Numbered from the stretch's first letter, positions 23,076 to 34,167 are shown. The stretch: DNA of 64,000 bases from Thereva unica (GCA_949987705.1 OX465281.1:97868326-97932325), one strand, 5' to 3'. Numbers and translations: made by a program. The notes: a model not told the origin generated them from the sequence alone.

Positions 23076-23944
23076 TAGATCGATAGAAAATGTGAATTTT
23101 AGGTGAATCATAAAGTGCATAAAAGAACGTACATTTAAAAAAAGAAAGAACCTCATACGATGCAATATACAAAACTGATAGGCCAATCAATTTTCAAATT
23201 TTTGGGCCTTGTATTAGTTATTTTGACTTGAAATTTTTACCAGTTGTTTTTCGCATTATAAAATATATCCTTTGAGAATTTCATCAAATTTCACTTAAAA
23301 TATCCGAAGTTATCACCAAAAAACCAAAATTGAGCAGTTTCTTCAGTTTTTGATTTTTTCTAGGTTATGTGTGCAGATAAAAATTAAGGGTGTGCGAATA
23401 CTGTTCGAATCGAATCGAATAGTGCTATTCGATTCGATTTTCGAATCGAATAATTCGAAAAATTGAATATTCGATTTAATCGAATTATTCGAAAAATCGA
23501 ATATTTGAATTATTCAAAACAATAAAAAATAAATAATGAAACAATCGTTTTTATTTAATACCAGTTGTCTATAGTGGTTTAAATTATATGTAGATGATTG
23601 TCATAGTAAAAAACGTCAGAATGAATTATTAATTTGTGAATTTTAACTATTAATCATATTGTTTTTTTAATATTACCATTTTTGACAGAAGTGTGTGTGT
23701 TGTAGTCAAAAAGTTATATTATCAATATATAATTAGCTTCCTGATATGTAAATTTACATATTATTATTATCAATTACATATTACTTATTAACAACCGATC
23801 AAATTCACTTTTTTTTTTTTATGTGGGCAGTGCTAAGCTCAGGAGTCACCCTTTGTACTACTAGTCTGTCATGTCATTTGTCACGTCATGGTGCAATGTC
23901 TAGCAGTAAGCTTAGTACGGGGGAGGGATGAGGGGGGGCATAGG

Positions 23945-24346
23945 TTAAGGATTAAAAGGTACGGGGGGGTATTGAAGAAGGTGGTGATGAACCCTGCGTT
24001 TGAACTCTTGGTTGTTGTAGGAGTTCGGAAATACTGACTGCGAGAGGTTATTCCACAGCCGAGTTGTTCTATTAACAAACGAATTCATATCCTGTTGAGT
24101 GCGTGAAAAGGGTAGTTGCAGGTGAAGGGAATGAGACGAGTGGGCTAATCTGGTGTTGCGGGTATAAGATTGCCGTGGAGGCAGGAGAGCGTTTAACTCG
24201 GAGGAACAGTCGCTATGATAGTAGCGATAAAATTTTGTCAGTGCTGCTACATTCCTACGGTGGCTCAGGGGGTCGATGGTGGAGCAGGCGGTGTCGTCAT
24301 CAATTAATTTAAGGGCCTTTTTTTGGACCTTATCTAACCATGCCAA
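23945..24346 (-). pseudogene. LINE-A ORF2 C-terminal segment
   Basis: This is the last ~130 residues of LINE-A ORF2, cut from the rest by the Transib insertion. It contains AWLDKVQKKALKLIDDDTAC, CSTIDPLSHRRNVAALTKFY, PPRQSYTRNTRLAHSS and VNRTTRLWNNLSQSVFP. The same blocks end the copies at 20.0-20.6 and 55.6-56.0 kb, so the order is secure. Its function within LINE-type proteins is undefined. Confidence 0.85.
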
Positions 24347-24499
24347 GGTGGTTATTGGAGCGCCGCACAGTGGGCTAGATTCTAAAAAAAGTGGACAAAA
24401 ATCAAAAAAATTTTTCTTTAAATGCCTTTTTCTATAGGAATTATTTTATAGAGGGGGATCCCCTGGACGTTTTTCCGAAGAATGGGGCGGGTAGCTTTA

Positions 24500-24630
24500 G
24501 GCTGGTCGTCCACTGGAAGCGTATTCGAGCGGCTTCGCGCTTCGGCCATACAAATGAGCCGCTTGTAGCCGCTCATATGTATGGCCGTAGCGCGAAGCCG
24601 CTCGAATACGCTTCCAGTGGACGACCAGCC
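24500..24630. mobile_element. 131-bp snap-back MITE, TTA target duplication
   Basis: It is a near-perfect palindrome beginning GGCTGGTCGTCCACTGGAAG and ending in its inverse, with arms of about 62 bp. TTA flanks both sides (24497-24499, 24631-24633). A second copy of exactly the same length lies at 35230-35360 with TAA flanks. The TWA duplications point to PIF/Harbinger mobilisation (inference). The loop region contains GAGCCGCTTGTAGCCGCTC. Confidence 0.88.
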
Positions 24631-25146
24631 TTAAAGCCTGCGGATCTGAGGCATTCCGAAGTTAGATAACTTTGGACATATCTGCATTTGCGTGTCTTCA
24701 CCGCGAAAAATACTTCCTACGTTAAATCCTAATAACTATATATCTGAGTGTGTAATATTAATTAAGTTCAATGGAGAGTGATCCTGAAGGTATGTAGAAA
24801 ATTTTTATGTGTTTTACCGTTATTAAATAATAATACATGCTAATGTAAGAGAATGATCAATAACCACAAAAAAAAAATTTTTAAATAATAATTAGCCTTA
24901 AATTGTAAAAATAGTTTATTGCCCACTACCGCCCGGCATAGTTTTAACGCGATTTTGTAGGAAATTCTTTATATAATGAGAATTCAAAAGATTTGGGTGC
25001 CAAAACTTGCCAATTCATATTTTGTATGGCGTGAATTGCGTGCTTTCGTGAAAAATCGTTAAAACTCGTACGTAGTGTTACCATGTGAAATTTTCGGAAA
25101 AATGTATGAAAATTTAATTTATTACATTTAATTAACGCTTGGTGAA

Positions 25147-25467
25147 ATGTCTGAAGACGCCCAGGAGGCGCGTAACAAAGATTTAAAAAAATATCGTGAG
25201 CATTTTGCTAGAAAAACTTCTAGACAAGGAAATATGGAGGATGTATTCAATCGTCTTCTCGTCACATCCGACCCTTATATTTCGAGCATGTGCCGGAAAT
25301 ACCCTAAATGTAATAACAGTTTGTCTGGCGAAGCTTTGAGGTTGCTTCATACATCCGACACAGAGACTAGCATGGACTTAAGTAAAGCAATTGTACCATC
25401 TGAGTCCGCTAGTAGCAACGAAGGCTCCATTTTTTTAAATTCTTTTATCTTGTCTTTTAAATTTTAA
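25147..25467 (+). pseudogene. Possible Transib transposase N-terminal fragment (106 aa)
   Basis: This open frame lies between the Transib TIRs. It begins MSEDAQEARNKDLKKYREHF, continues through ARKTSRQGNMEDVFNRLL and SDPYISSMCRKYP, then turns low-complexity after residue 85. I associate the K-YRE-F-RK plus DVFNRLL-SDPYISS pattern with the region upstream of the catalytic domain in Transib proteins, but from memory and without a search. Catalytic DDE residues are absent. The position alone makes a transposon origin likely; alternatively it is a chance frame. Confidence 0.5.
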
Positions 25468-25836
25468 ATGAACCAATTTCTTCAAAATTGAAATCATTTC
25501 AACTGTCAACGAATTCGTTTAAAATAGTTGCCTCCTTTCCAAAGACGCAAACCGTTGAAAATCAAATTTACCAATTGAAATGGGTTTTCCATACAAATTG
25601 ACATTTGAATTGCTATTTTGGCACAGACCCTTAATGTATATACGTAAAGTTTATAAATGTATGTATGATTATTTCAAAGTAATTAATTTTAATTAAAAAT
25701 AAAAATAAAAAAATTAAAAATAAACCATTTGCTTTTTACAATTCTTTTGTTCTCAGAATATGCGAGTCTTTGTAAAATCCGTCCACCATATTGGATCCGC
25801 CATTTTGTTTTGATAGTTTTAATAACGGATTTGTGA

Positions 25837-26220
25837 TCAGCGATGTGAAACACCCATGTAGCCAAAATTTCGAATGTATAAGACAACGCATTCTATTTTT
25901 GTCCACTTTTTTCCAAATCTAGCCCACTGTGCGCCGCCCCAAACGAGGGAGTTATATTCGAGAAGAGGCCGAATGTAGGATTTATAAATAACAGCACGGG
26001 CCGATGGCTGGAGGAGGAACTTGCACCTCTTAAGAAATCCCAAGCACTGAGATCCTTGTTTGGCGATTTGGAATATGTGGTCATTCCATCGCAAGTCTTT
26101 GGCTAAAGTCACGCCTAAGATGTGTAGGGATGGGCCGGCCTTTAGTACCACGTCATCCACTTTCAAGGATGGTGAGGTGTTGAACTTCTTTTTGGAGATA
26201 AGACAGTACTTGGTTTAGTC
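25837..26220 (-). pseudogene. LINE-A ORF2, post-RT segment
   Basis: The minus strand gives SLHILGVTLAKDLRWNDHIF, QIAKQGSQCLGFLKRCKFLL and SARAVIYKSYIRPLLEYNSL, the thumb-side region of LINE-A. The reading frame is shifted relative to the RT domain, with the break near 26220, and it is cut by the Transib at 25931. Confidence 0.85.
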
Positions 26221-27467
26221 GGAGTTGAATTCAACACGATTCTTCTTTCCCACTCTAGAATCAGCTTAATGTCATTTATAATCGACTTGGACATTAGTTC
26301 GCGATCATCAAGACAGGATCTGGCATGAGTCTGTCTTGTATCGACGCTGTACGAGTAACGTAGAGTACCGTCGTCAGCGAAGCTGAGGAGTGGTTTGGAG
26401 GGGATTGAAAGAAGGTCATTTATAAATATGAGAAATAGGGCCGGTGATAAAATTGACCCCTGGGGGACCCCCGCAGAGATCGGGTGGGATGCGGATTTGA
26501 CGCCATCCAATACTACTTTGATTGAACGGCCAAAAAGGAAACTCTCAATCCACTTCTGTAGAAGTGAGTCAACTCCAATAGCTTTGAGTTTAGCTAACAG
26601 GGCTGTGTGCCAAACTCTATCGAAAGCCTTGGAGATATCCAGAGCAACCAGACTAGACTCACCGGATTCATGCAGACTACGGCTGAGGTGTTCTGTAAGA
26701 CAGACTAAAAGATCGCCAGTGGATCTTTTTTGTCGGAAGCCATACTGTCTGTCGTTTATGAGTAGGTTGGATTCTAGATATCCCATAAGCTTTTTGTTGA
26801 TTATCGTCTCCATGGTTTTGGAGAGAATAGAAGTAATTGCTATTGGGCGGTAATTGGAGGGATCGCTGGAATCACCTTTTTTCGGTATGGGCTGAACATT
26901 GGCAAGTTTCCAAGAGTCGGGATAAACTCCGGAGAAATATGACAGGGAAAATAATTTGCGCAGAGGTTTAGCCAAAGGTGAGGCGCATTGTTTTAAGACG
27001 ATAGGGGGTATATTATCGGGTCCAGTGGATTTGTTGGCATCGAGCTCTTTGAGGCACCTGTACACCTCGCGAGTCCTGAAAAAAACCCTGTCCATTGAAT
27101 GGGCGTTACGCTCGGAAACAGGGGGTAGCACATCAGTTTCGGGTAAAGAAGAATTCGAAGCGAACATAGATGCTAATAAATTGGCCTTGGATTTGCTGTC
27201 TGCTATTACCTTCTCATTGTGGATAAAGGAAGGGGTTGAAGTTGTAGTGAAATTCTTCTTGATGGAACTTACTAAGGACCAGAAGTTTTTGCTACCGGAG
27301 GTTGCATTTAGGAGTTTACTTCTCAATTTGTTGTCAAATAAGGTTTTGACTTTTTTGATGGCGGTTTTACAAGAATTTCTTTGTTGTATGTATTCTAAAC
27401 GGAGCGATTCACTCGGGAAGCTCTTGTACGCTCGGAAGGCGGCTTCTTTAGTTTTGATTGCATTCAT
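26163..27467 (-). pseudogene. LINE-A reverse transcriptase domain
   Basis: This 434-residue open frame holds a complete non-LTR RT core: SNYRPIAITSILSKTMETII (about 204-223), LVALDISKAFDRVWH (about 273-287, catalytic Asp), ISAGVPQGSILSPALFLIFI (about 330-349) and SFADDGTLRYS (about 362-372, FADD active site). It would prime reverse transcription at a nicked target. hAT-2 lies just upstream, cutting it from the endonuclease; the frame is lost after residue ~425. The active-site residues look intact, so this RT decayed recently compared with the RTE scraps. Confidence 0.9.
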
Positions 27468-27571
27468 ACACTCTCGATTAAACTAAGGTGACCAACTATT
27501 TTTTGTTCAAAAAGAGTACACTTTGCAAGTATTTCATAGGTAAAAAATAAGAAGAAAAAACGATAAAAACT

Positions 27572-28045
27572 TTATTTTCTTTTAAATACATATTTTTCTT
27601 CGGAGTGGATTTTTTTTTCTAAATAAGGATGTTCGTCTAATAATGTAGCCACATCCGAACAACTTTCATTTTGCATATTAAATTTGACTGTTAAGACGGC
27701 AGATAATGTTTTTACAGAAAGTTGCGACTTCTCACTGCTCCTATAATCATTCCCTAGTGAAAATACCCTTTCAACAGCAGCATTAGTGCATGGACAACAT
27801 AAGGAAATTTCTATTAAAACTTTTAAATTTTCATGTGGGATATGTTCTACTCTAAAATGCCGAAAGATTTCTACCCATATTTTGTCAAGTTCTATTTTCT
27901 CATCGTTCCATTTCTTCAATTTTTTTTCATTTAAATATAAATTTACTCTTCGAATTTCTTCAAAGGGAAAATTGTCATTAATAACAATATATTTTACTTC
28001 CTTCATTACAAATTCGACTGCTAAAGATTGGAGAAATGTTTCGGC
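27572..28045 (-). pseudogene. hAT transposase C-terminal dimerisation fragment
   Basis: The minus-strand frame, open from about 28045, reads AETFLQSLAVEFV and continues to the residues SLCCPCTNAAVERVFSL followed by R-S-EK-QLSV-TL-A-L-VKFN. The block P-TNAAVERVFS----------------L is the hAT C-terminal dimerisation (BED-type transposase) signature, usually P(A/C)S(S/N)A-VER-FS. Only about 155 residues of a 600-residue enzyme are left; catalytic Asp residues and the BED finger are absent. The N-terminal side is cut off at 28046 by the ACTATAATG-repeat insert. Confidence 0.82.
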
Positions 28046-28340
28046 TTAAGCCATAAGCCCTAACTATAATGGTCTTAAGATACCATAAGATTTTTTACGC
28101 TCCTATGAAATGTCATAATACCAACTATAATGGCCTTAAGCAATCTTTCGTTAACTTTTCCAATCTTTCGTCAAGTCTTTAATGCACGGTAACGAGCGTA
28201 CAAATCTTAAGCAATCATAAGCCCTAACTATAATGATCTTAAGACGTCATAAGATTCTTCGTCAAATTCTTTTAAGACTGGTTAATTATCTGTCAAATCT
28301 TAAGCTCAGCTATAATAGCCTTAAGACGTTTTGACATTTG
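28046..28340. repeat. Insert with four ACTATAATG-CTTAAG motifs
   Basis: The motif ACTATAATG(G/A)(T/C)CTTAAG, or close variants, occurs near 28064, 28128, 28225 and 28310, often with CATAAG beside it. CTTAAG dyads make the block partly palindromic. It truncates the hAT-2 transposase frame, so it is probably a separate small element. Just after it, 28389 starts a short plus-strand frame MEINNSFNEELIEFFCYKLG ending at a GTACAT donor-like site; too little to identify. Confidence 0.6.
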
Positions 28341-28666
28341 TAAAAGGTAAACAAATCGAGTCTGGGAAAGTATCCAATAAATTGAAATAATGGAAATTAA
28401 CAATAGTTTTAATGAAGAACTGATTGAATTTTTCTGCTATAAACTTGGTATATCTCTCCAGGTACATAATACGGCCTCTCAATTGTGGAAAATAATTTTA
28501 AATATTTAATTAATAAAATTGAAATAAAATAATCTAAAAAAATGTTTTAGAAATACAAATGAGTATAAAATTATACAAATGAGTACTTTCAGAGTACACG
28601 ATTTGAAAAGAGTACGGTTTGCGAAAAAAGAGTACAAAACTCAGTAAATGAGTATAGTTGGTCACC

Positions 28667-29677
28667 TTAATTAAACCATCTGTTGGGCCTAGGCTTCACA
28701 GATTTGGTAGAATGGGGAATGAACAAATGCATTCCTGCCTGTATGATCCGGGTGATACGGATAGCGGCAGAGTTGGCGTTTCTATTCCGGAAACACAGGT
28801 TCCAGTCTGTAGACTGGCAGAAATTAATAAGCCCCAGCCAATTGGCCTTCCTATAATGCCATACAGTTCTTCGAACTGGTTTGGGAGGGGTGGGAAATTC
28901 GAATGGGAAGTTAGCACTGATTAGGCAGTGGTCTGAATTGCCGAGAGGTGAATCAACTTCGACGGAGTAACGCGCTGGATGAGAAGTTAGAAAAAGATCA
29001 AGGAGATATCTTCCTTGATCAGCAACATCAGGGACTCTTGTGGGATGATCCACAATTTGATGCAAGTTATTGATGTCCGCAAAGAGCTCGACGTCCTTGC
29101 CAGAAATACTGGTGCCATTTGAGTAAGTCAGCCATTTAACGTTGTGAACATTGAAATCACCCGCAACGATGATTTCACACTCAGGATTGGACGACAAAAA
29201 TCCCGAGATTTGTTCGGAAATAGTATCAAAAGATAAGGTGGATGCTTCGTTACTTATGTTAGGGCTTCTGTATAGGAAGCAGAAGAATATGACGTGGCTT
29301 TGGAAAATGATTTGAATCCAAAGATAATTAAAATCTGAAGTTGTGCTTGAATGTATTTTACAATAAGCCACGTCGTCCCTAACATAAATGGCAATACCCC
29401 TATGGGGGGAGAGATTGTGCACTAAAGTGTACCCCGACACCTGGTAATAACCTAAATCATTATCGGGTGATATTTGGGTTTCACTAAGTGCGAAGATTGG
29501 GGGTTTGTAATTAGATAAGTGGCACTCAACAAAAGAGAAATTCGCTTGAAGTCCACGAATGTTACAAAAATCAATACCAAAACTTGACTCGTAACGGGAC
29601 TTCGGTTGCGCGGGCTCAATCGCCACGTTCTCGGGAATATTTCCCGGCATTACATTTGCCGCAACCATCAGAGTCAA
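28667..29677 (-). pseudogene. LINE-A AP-type endonuclease domain
   Basis: The 336-residue frame is the N-terminal half of LINE-A ORF2. It has FCNIRGLQANFSFVECHL, LSETQISPDNDLGYY (catalytic Glu region), GIAIYVRDD, FLYRSPNIS, IIVAGDFNVHNVKWL (catalytic DFN) and LGNSDHCLISANF (SDH). These are the diagnostic APE-endonuclease motifs in order. It would nick target DNA for target-primed reverse transcription. It joins the RT domain once hAT-2 is removed. The frame is intact, suggesting a comparatively young insertion. Confidence 0.9.
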
Positions 29678-30423
29678 TAAAATTTGTCCTCGTCAAAGTG
29701 TTATGCCTTTTGAGACGGGGCAAATTTCATCGACCGACAGATTTTAGCTGCGGCACCTGCAGGACCGAGATGCGAGAGAGGGTAGGGAGCAAGGGTACTT
29801 ACTTGCGCCGTTCGTCGGTCCGGTCGTGTCTAGTGATGGGTGATGGGCCTTCGCGTTAGACTGCGCTCGTTGTTTTTTTTTGTCACTGTTTTTTTAGAGT
29901 TTTTTTGTGCACTTTTTTATTGGTTTTAACTTTTCACTATCACTCTATCACAGTTTTGTTTTATTATTTTGTTTTTTTTTTGAGTCGGCGCGTTTTTTAG
30001 GGACCGGAACAGCACACGTCCGTTCTCTTTGCTGTCCTAACCCAAACTCAAGTGATAACATTACTGTTGTGATAACATTAAAAAAATTAATTTTATGTTA
30101 ATTTTATCGAATAATTCAAAAATATTTCGAGTTATTCGATTTGTTTCGAATAATTCCAAAATATTTCGAGTTATTCGATTTGTTTCGAATAACGAAATAA
30201 CGAATACTCGATTCGATTTTCGAATCGAATAGTAATATTCGATTCGGTCCGAATTATTCGACATTTCGAATTATTCGCACAGCCCTAATAAAAATTTCAT
30301 ATTGTAACCACTGGTAGCCAATATCGTAACGAATAGCCTCTATTTTTTTCAATTTTTGGGACCTACACATGATATACGAATCTATATTTAGAAAGAACGA
30401 CCAAAGTGGTAAATTTTTGACAA

Positions 30424-31760
30424 AGTTACTTAAGTGATAGAAAACAAGTTGTTAAGATTAATGACACCTGTAGCTCGGAAATGCGCGTTGAGTGTGGCGT
30501 CCCACAAGGTACCATTTTAGGCCCCATCTTATTTATCCTATATATAAATGACATGTTTGAAACACTCCCCTTAGGGGATACAGTGTCTTTTGCAGACGAT
30601 ACGGTAGTGTTGGTACGCGAGGAAACGTGGGACCAAGCCGTATCAAGTGCCAATCTAAAATTAGATACAGTTGCGAAATGGCTCTACAAAAATCACCTTA
30701 CACTAAACAGCAAAAAAACAGTATTTTTGACTTTTGGTAGTTACAAAATTAGCATTCCTGTAAACGCCACGCTTAAAGTACACGTTACAAATTGCAATTA
30801 CCTGAATTGTAATTGTGAGGTAATCACAAGAGTCGACAAAACTAAATATCTCGGTGTATACATAGATTCAAATTTAAATTGGAATGACCATGTCCAAATA
30901 ATTTGCAAGAAAACAAGATACTTGATATACCTTTTTTATAAGATCAGAAATATCCTACATAAAAAACACATTGCCACAATTTACTATGCATTATTTTGGT
31001 CCATGGCAACATACGGTATTGTTACATGGGGTGGAACTCATGAAAAGAGTATTAAGCAATTAGAGTCCATACAAAAGAAAATGTTAAAAATAATCTTCGA
31101 AAAACCAATTTTATACCCCACTGAACAACTTTTCAAAGAAACAGAAATGATTAGTATACGAAAATATTATGTTGAAAAATCCTTATTTAAACATTTTGAG
31201 AATTTACAAACCTTGTATAGAGAAAAAATAGGAAAACAGGTTCGAAATGCAACTCTCAATTTACCTAAAGTAAATAAAGAACTGGATAGAAGAACCAATA
31301 CATATATAGCATATAAGTGCTTTAACTTACTTCCTCAAGAATATAAACAAAAAAATCTAAATGCACTAAAAGAAGGTAAATTAATAAGAAGATGGTTAAC
31401 TGGCGAGAATTCAAGTACCTACCATAAGAGAAATGTTTCACCCGATACAATAGTATAAAATCATAAGTTTTCAATATTCTTAAAATTATTAATTTATATA
31501 CTGATATGCATCCATGTTTCCTTTAGTTAAATAATCATATAAAATTAAAATCATATATATTTAAAAAAAACTTAACAGGTTCGCTCACAGGCTTCGGCCT
31601 CTGCGAAAAATATTGTATATAGTAGAATAATTGCGACCACCTAGTTTTTAAGGAATATTTTAAGTGAATAGAAATGTAAGATTTTACTTTGCAATATTTT
31701 TGTATATTTTGTTACACCTGTTAAATAAATACAAAATACAAATACAATACAATCGCCGAT
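30424..31760 (+). mobile_element. Non-LTR retrotransposon 'LINE-B', 5'-truncated
   Basis: This LINE fragment begins in the RT domain and ends in a run of AAATACAAATACAA-like repeats at about 31727-31755 rather than plain poly-A. It is unrelated to LINE-A. A stem-loop-like GCTCACAGGCTTCGGCCTCT at 31581 and AATAAA precede the tail. Short tandem tails are usual for L2/RTE/I-type LINEs. Confidence 0.82.
30433..31458 (+). pseudogene. LINE-B RT C-terminal half, open frame
   Basis: Reading is open from SDRKQVVKINDTCSSEM through 325 residues from the Met at 30481. RT blocks: GVPQGTILGPILFILYINDM (6-25 of the Met frame), SFADDTVVL (active site), LNSKKTVFLTF and KTKYLGVYIDSNLNWNDHV, then SMATYGIVTWGGTH. 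The order is that of CR1/L2/Jockey-type ORF2 with no RNase H. Upstream fingers and endonuclease are missing by 5' truncation, so it cannot retrotranspose, although the retained frame has no stop. Confidence 0.88.
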
Positions 31761-31880
31761 AACTGCGGTGCTGGACGTAGAAAATGTCCATTTGTGTAGT
31801 ATTCGATGTAACTAACATGTTACAAAAAAAATTTCATACTGGAAACAATTCCTTATGTTTTGCTTATCTGACTCAACTAT

Positions 31881-33250
31881 ATGGGATATTTAGAATCCAA
31901 CCGACTTATAAACGACAAACAGTACGGCTTCCGACAAAAAAGATCCACTGGTGATCTTTTAGTTTGCCTTACAGAACACCTCAACCGAATTTTGCATCGA
32001 TTTGGTGAATTTAGTCTGGTTGCTCTAGATATTTCTAAGGCTTTTGATAGAGCAGCCTGCTAGCCAAACTCAAAGGTATTGGTGTTGACCCACTTCTACA
32101 GAGTTGGATTGAAAGTTTCCGTTCTGGCCTTTCAATCAAAGTAGTATTGGATGGCATCAAATCCGAACCCCACCCGATCTCTGCGAGAGTCCCCCAGGGA
32201 GCGATTTTATCACCTGCTTTATTCCTTATTTTTATAAATGACCTACTTTCAATCCCCTCCAAGCCCCTTCTTAGTTTCGCTGACGACTGTACCCTGCGTT
32301 ACTCTTACGGCTTCGATAAAGCAAGTCAAGCATGCGCCAGATCCTGTCTTGATGATCGTGAGCGAATGCCTAACTCCATAAATAAAGACACTCAACTCAT
32401 TCTAGGTTGGGGAAGGAAGAATCGTGTTGAATTCATCCCCACCAAAACAAAGTACTATCTTATCTCAAATAAAAAGTGCAACCGCCCTCTACCCGTGTTA
32501 GTGGATCGTGTTGAACTAATGACCGACCCATCCCTTAACACCTTAGGCGTGACATTAACCAAAGAATTGCATTGGTATGACCTCATATTCCAAATCGCCA
32601 AACAAGCATCTCAGTGCTTGGGATTTCTCAAGAGATGCAAGTTCCTTTTCCAGCCATCGGCCCGTGCTGTAATATACAAGTCCTATATTCGGCCGCTTCT
32701 CGAATACAACTCTCATTTGAGGCGGCGCTCCGAAAACCACCTTGGCGTGATTAGATAAAGTACAAAAAGGGCCTTCAAACTTATCGGTGACCAGGCCGTT
32801 TGCTTCACCAACGACCCCTTGAACCACCGTAGGAATGCAGCAGCACTGACAAAATTATATCGCCACTATCATACTGCTCCTCCGAGTTAAACGCTCTCCC
32901 GCCTCCTCGGCAATCTTATCCCCGCAAAACCAGATTAGCCCACTCGTCCCATTCCCTCCACCTGGAACTCCCCCGTCCACGCACTCTAGAAACTAGTAAT
33001 TCATTTCTAAATAGAACAACTCGACTGTGGAACAGCCGTCCGCAGTTAGTATTTCTGAACTCCTACATCATCAAAGAGTTCAATTGCAGGGTTCAACGTC
33101 ATCTTCTTCAACATCCTCCCGAAGCCTCATAACCCTGAACCTATTTCCCTCCTGTACTGCTAGACATTGCACCATGACGTGACAAACGACATAACGGACT
33201 AGTAGTACAAAGGGTGACTTGGTGAGCTTAGAACTGCCACATAAAAAAAA
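31881..33250 (+). mobile_element. LINE-A copy 3, 5'-truncated, multiply broken
   Basis: It starts at ATGGGATATTTAGAATCCAA within the RT domain and ends in ACATAAAAAAAA at 33241-33250. Frames 31881-32063 and 32147-32758 cover LDISKAFDR, ARVPQGAILSPALF and SFADDCTLRYSYG, then QIAKQASQCLGFLKRCKFL. A deletion near 32050 removes part of the palm and shifts the frame; more shifts follow after 32700. Strand is the same as copies 1 and 4. Confidence 0.88.
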
Positions 33251-34167
33251 TGAGTGTGCGTAGGACCACACTTTAGAAGTGTTAACTTCTATGGCTAGTC
33301 TAAATTTCCAAATCAATGTTAATACAGTACGATAAGGATTAATATATTTTATTTATGAATATTCTGTTAAAGTTTATTTAATTGTTACTTATATGCACTC
33401 ACTCCAAAATGTGTTGCAATGTTTTGGAAATTAAACTATTTGTCTTAAACTTATCAGACAAAGATCGGACGATGGATGACTGGGATAATGTAGTTTTTAG
33501 TAAAAATAGTAGCTAATATATAGTAATAAATACATAGTGCATAGTTCATAGAAAATATGTAGTACATAGTACACAGTACATATCGTCGGGTTGATGCAAT
33601 AGTCACGAAACAGAAATTTTTGCTAATATGCAAAAAAGTCATATTATATTCAGCCAAAGTCACGGATCTAAATTTTTATGGGAATCTACTGGATTCAATT
33701 TGAATTTTTTCAGAACCAGTAAAATAAGTTAAATTAAGCGATTTATATTTATATCATAAACATAAATTCAAATATGTTTATACATTAAAGATCAGAAACT
33801 TAATGGCTGAGATAACTGAGATAATTAACAAAGAAAACGAGCAGCTACGAAGTTTTTCAACACGCTTTTTGTGCGAAATCAAACGCTTGGTCACCAAACC
33901 CATTCTCCTCTGCATTACTTATGTATCAGTCATTACAGAAAACACTAATTAAAGAAGTACTTCCAAATCGACTTCCTACAGTAAATACTTGCGATTTTCC
34001 CTACTGGGATACTGCCCCAGATATATACGTAAAATACAGACGCGCAGTCGAATAGGCGAAACGCCTATTATCAAAACCCTCTCAACTACAGGCCATGCAG
34101 TTGTTTCTGGCACTAATACAACCATAGCTGAGAATGGTCCCAAAATTTGACAGTTGCTGAGAATTTA
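33251..34167. other. Intronic AT-rich stretch with ACATAGT simple repeats
   Basis: No gene was seen. About 33513-33579 is a run of ATACATAGT/GTACATAGTACACAGT repeats. GCTGAGAAT occurs twice just before the next foldback element (34128 and 34154). Confidence 0.45.

Larger units (their letters stand above)
24367..25931. mobile_element. Transib transposon, 1.57 kb, CGCCG target duplication
   Basis: The ends are inverted repeats of about 38 bp beginning CACAGTGGGCTAGATT, matching the Transib/RSS-heptamer-like consensus CACWRTG. The flanks are exact CGCCG on both sides (24362-24366, 25932-25936), the 5-bp GC-rich target typical of Transib. Deleting the element plus one CGCCG restores LINE-A sequence seen intact at 55590. 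Transib transposase is the ancestral relative of RAG1. This copy is too short for a full transposase (usually about 700 residues) and holds only an N-terminal-like fragment and a 131-bp MITE. Confidence 0.88.
27484..28669. mobile_element. hAT-type element 'hAT-2' inside LINE-A
   Basis: Ends TAAGGTGACCAACTAT (27484) and the inverse (to 28669). ATTAAAC flanks both sides exactly (27477-27483, 28670-28676); an 8-bp reading GATTAAAC/AATTAAAC has one mismatch. LINE-A at 54040 shows the unoccupied site. A hAT dimerisation fragment inside supports the superfamily. Further in is a block with ACTATAATG repeats. Confidence 0.85.
23809..30050 (-). mobile_element. LINE-A copy 2, near full-length, minus strand
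   Basis: This is the longest copy of the local CR1/Jockey-like LINE. The 3' end is the poly-A at 23809-23822 (minus strand ...GCCCACATAAAAA). Upstream come C-terminal region, RT, AP-endonuclease and a 5' region to about 30050. The 5' end is approximate; a weak duplication (CAAATTCA versus CAAACTCA) may mark it. ORF2 is broken by a frameshift near 26220, by a Transib (24367-25931) and by hAT-2 (27484-28669). No ORF1 with zinc knuckles was seen. Confidence 0.88.
23385..30287. mobile_element. hAT-type element 'hAT-1', host to nested insertions
   Basis: Ends TAAGGGTGTGCGAATA (23385) and, inverted, TATTCGCACAGCCCTA-like (to 30287), flanked by an exact 8-bp duplication ATAAAAAT (23377-23384, 30288-30295). 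Both ends are filled with CGAAT/GAATCG/TTATTCGA subterminal repeats. These features define a hAT-superfamily MITE originally of about 660 bp; the remaining 6.2 kb is the LINE-A copy and its own insertions. No hAT-1 transposase remains. Confidence 0.88.

Noticed and set aside
24103..24312. Plus-strand frames across LINE-A copy 2 (also 26395-27486)
   Set aside because: They are antisense shadows of the minus-strand LINE ORF2.
33513..33579. Short repeated ACATAGT units as a CRISPR-like or regulatory array
   Set aside because: The units are contiguous, without unique spacers, in a eukaryotic intron; this is simple-sequence DNA.
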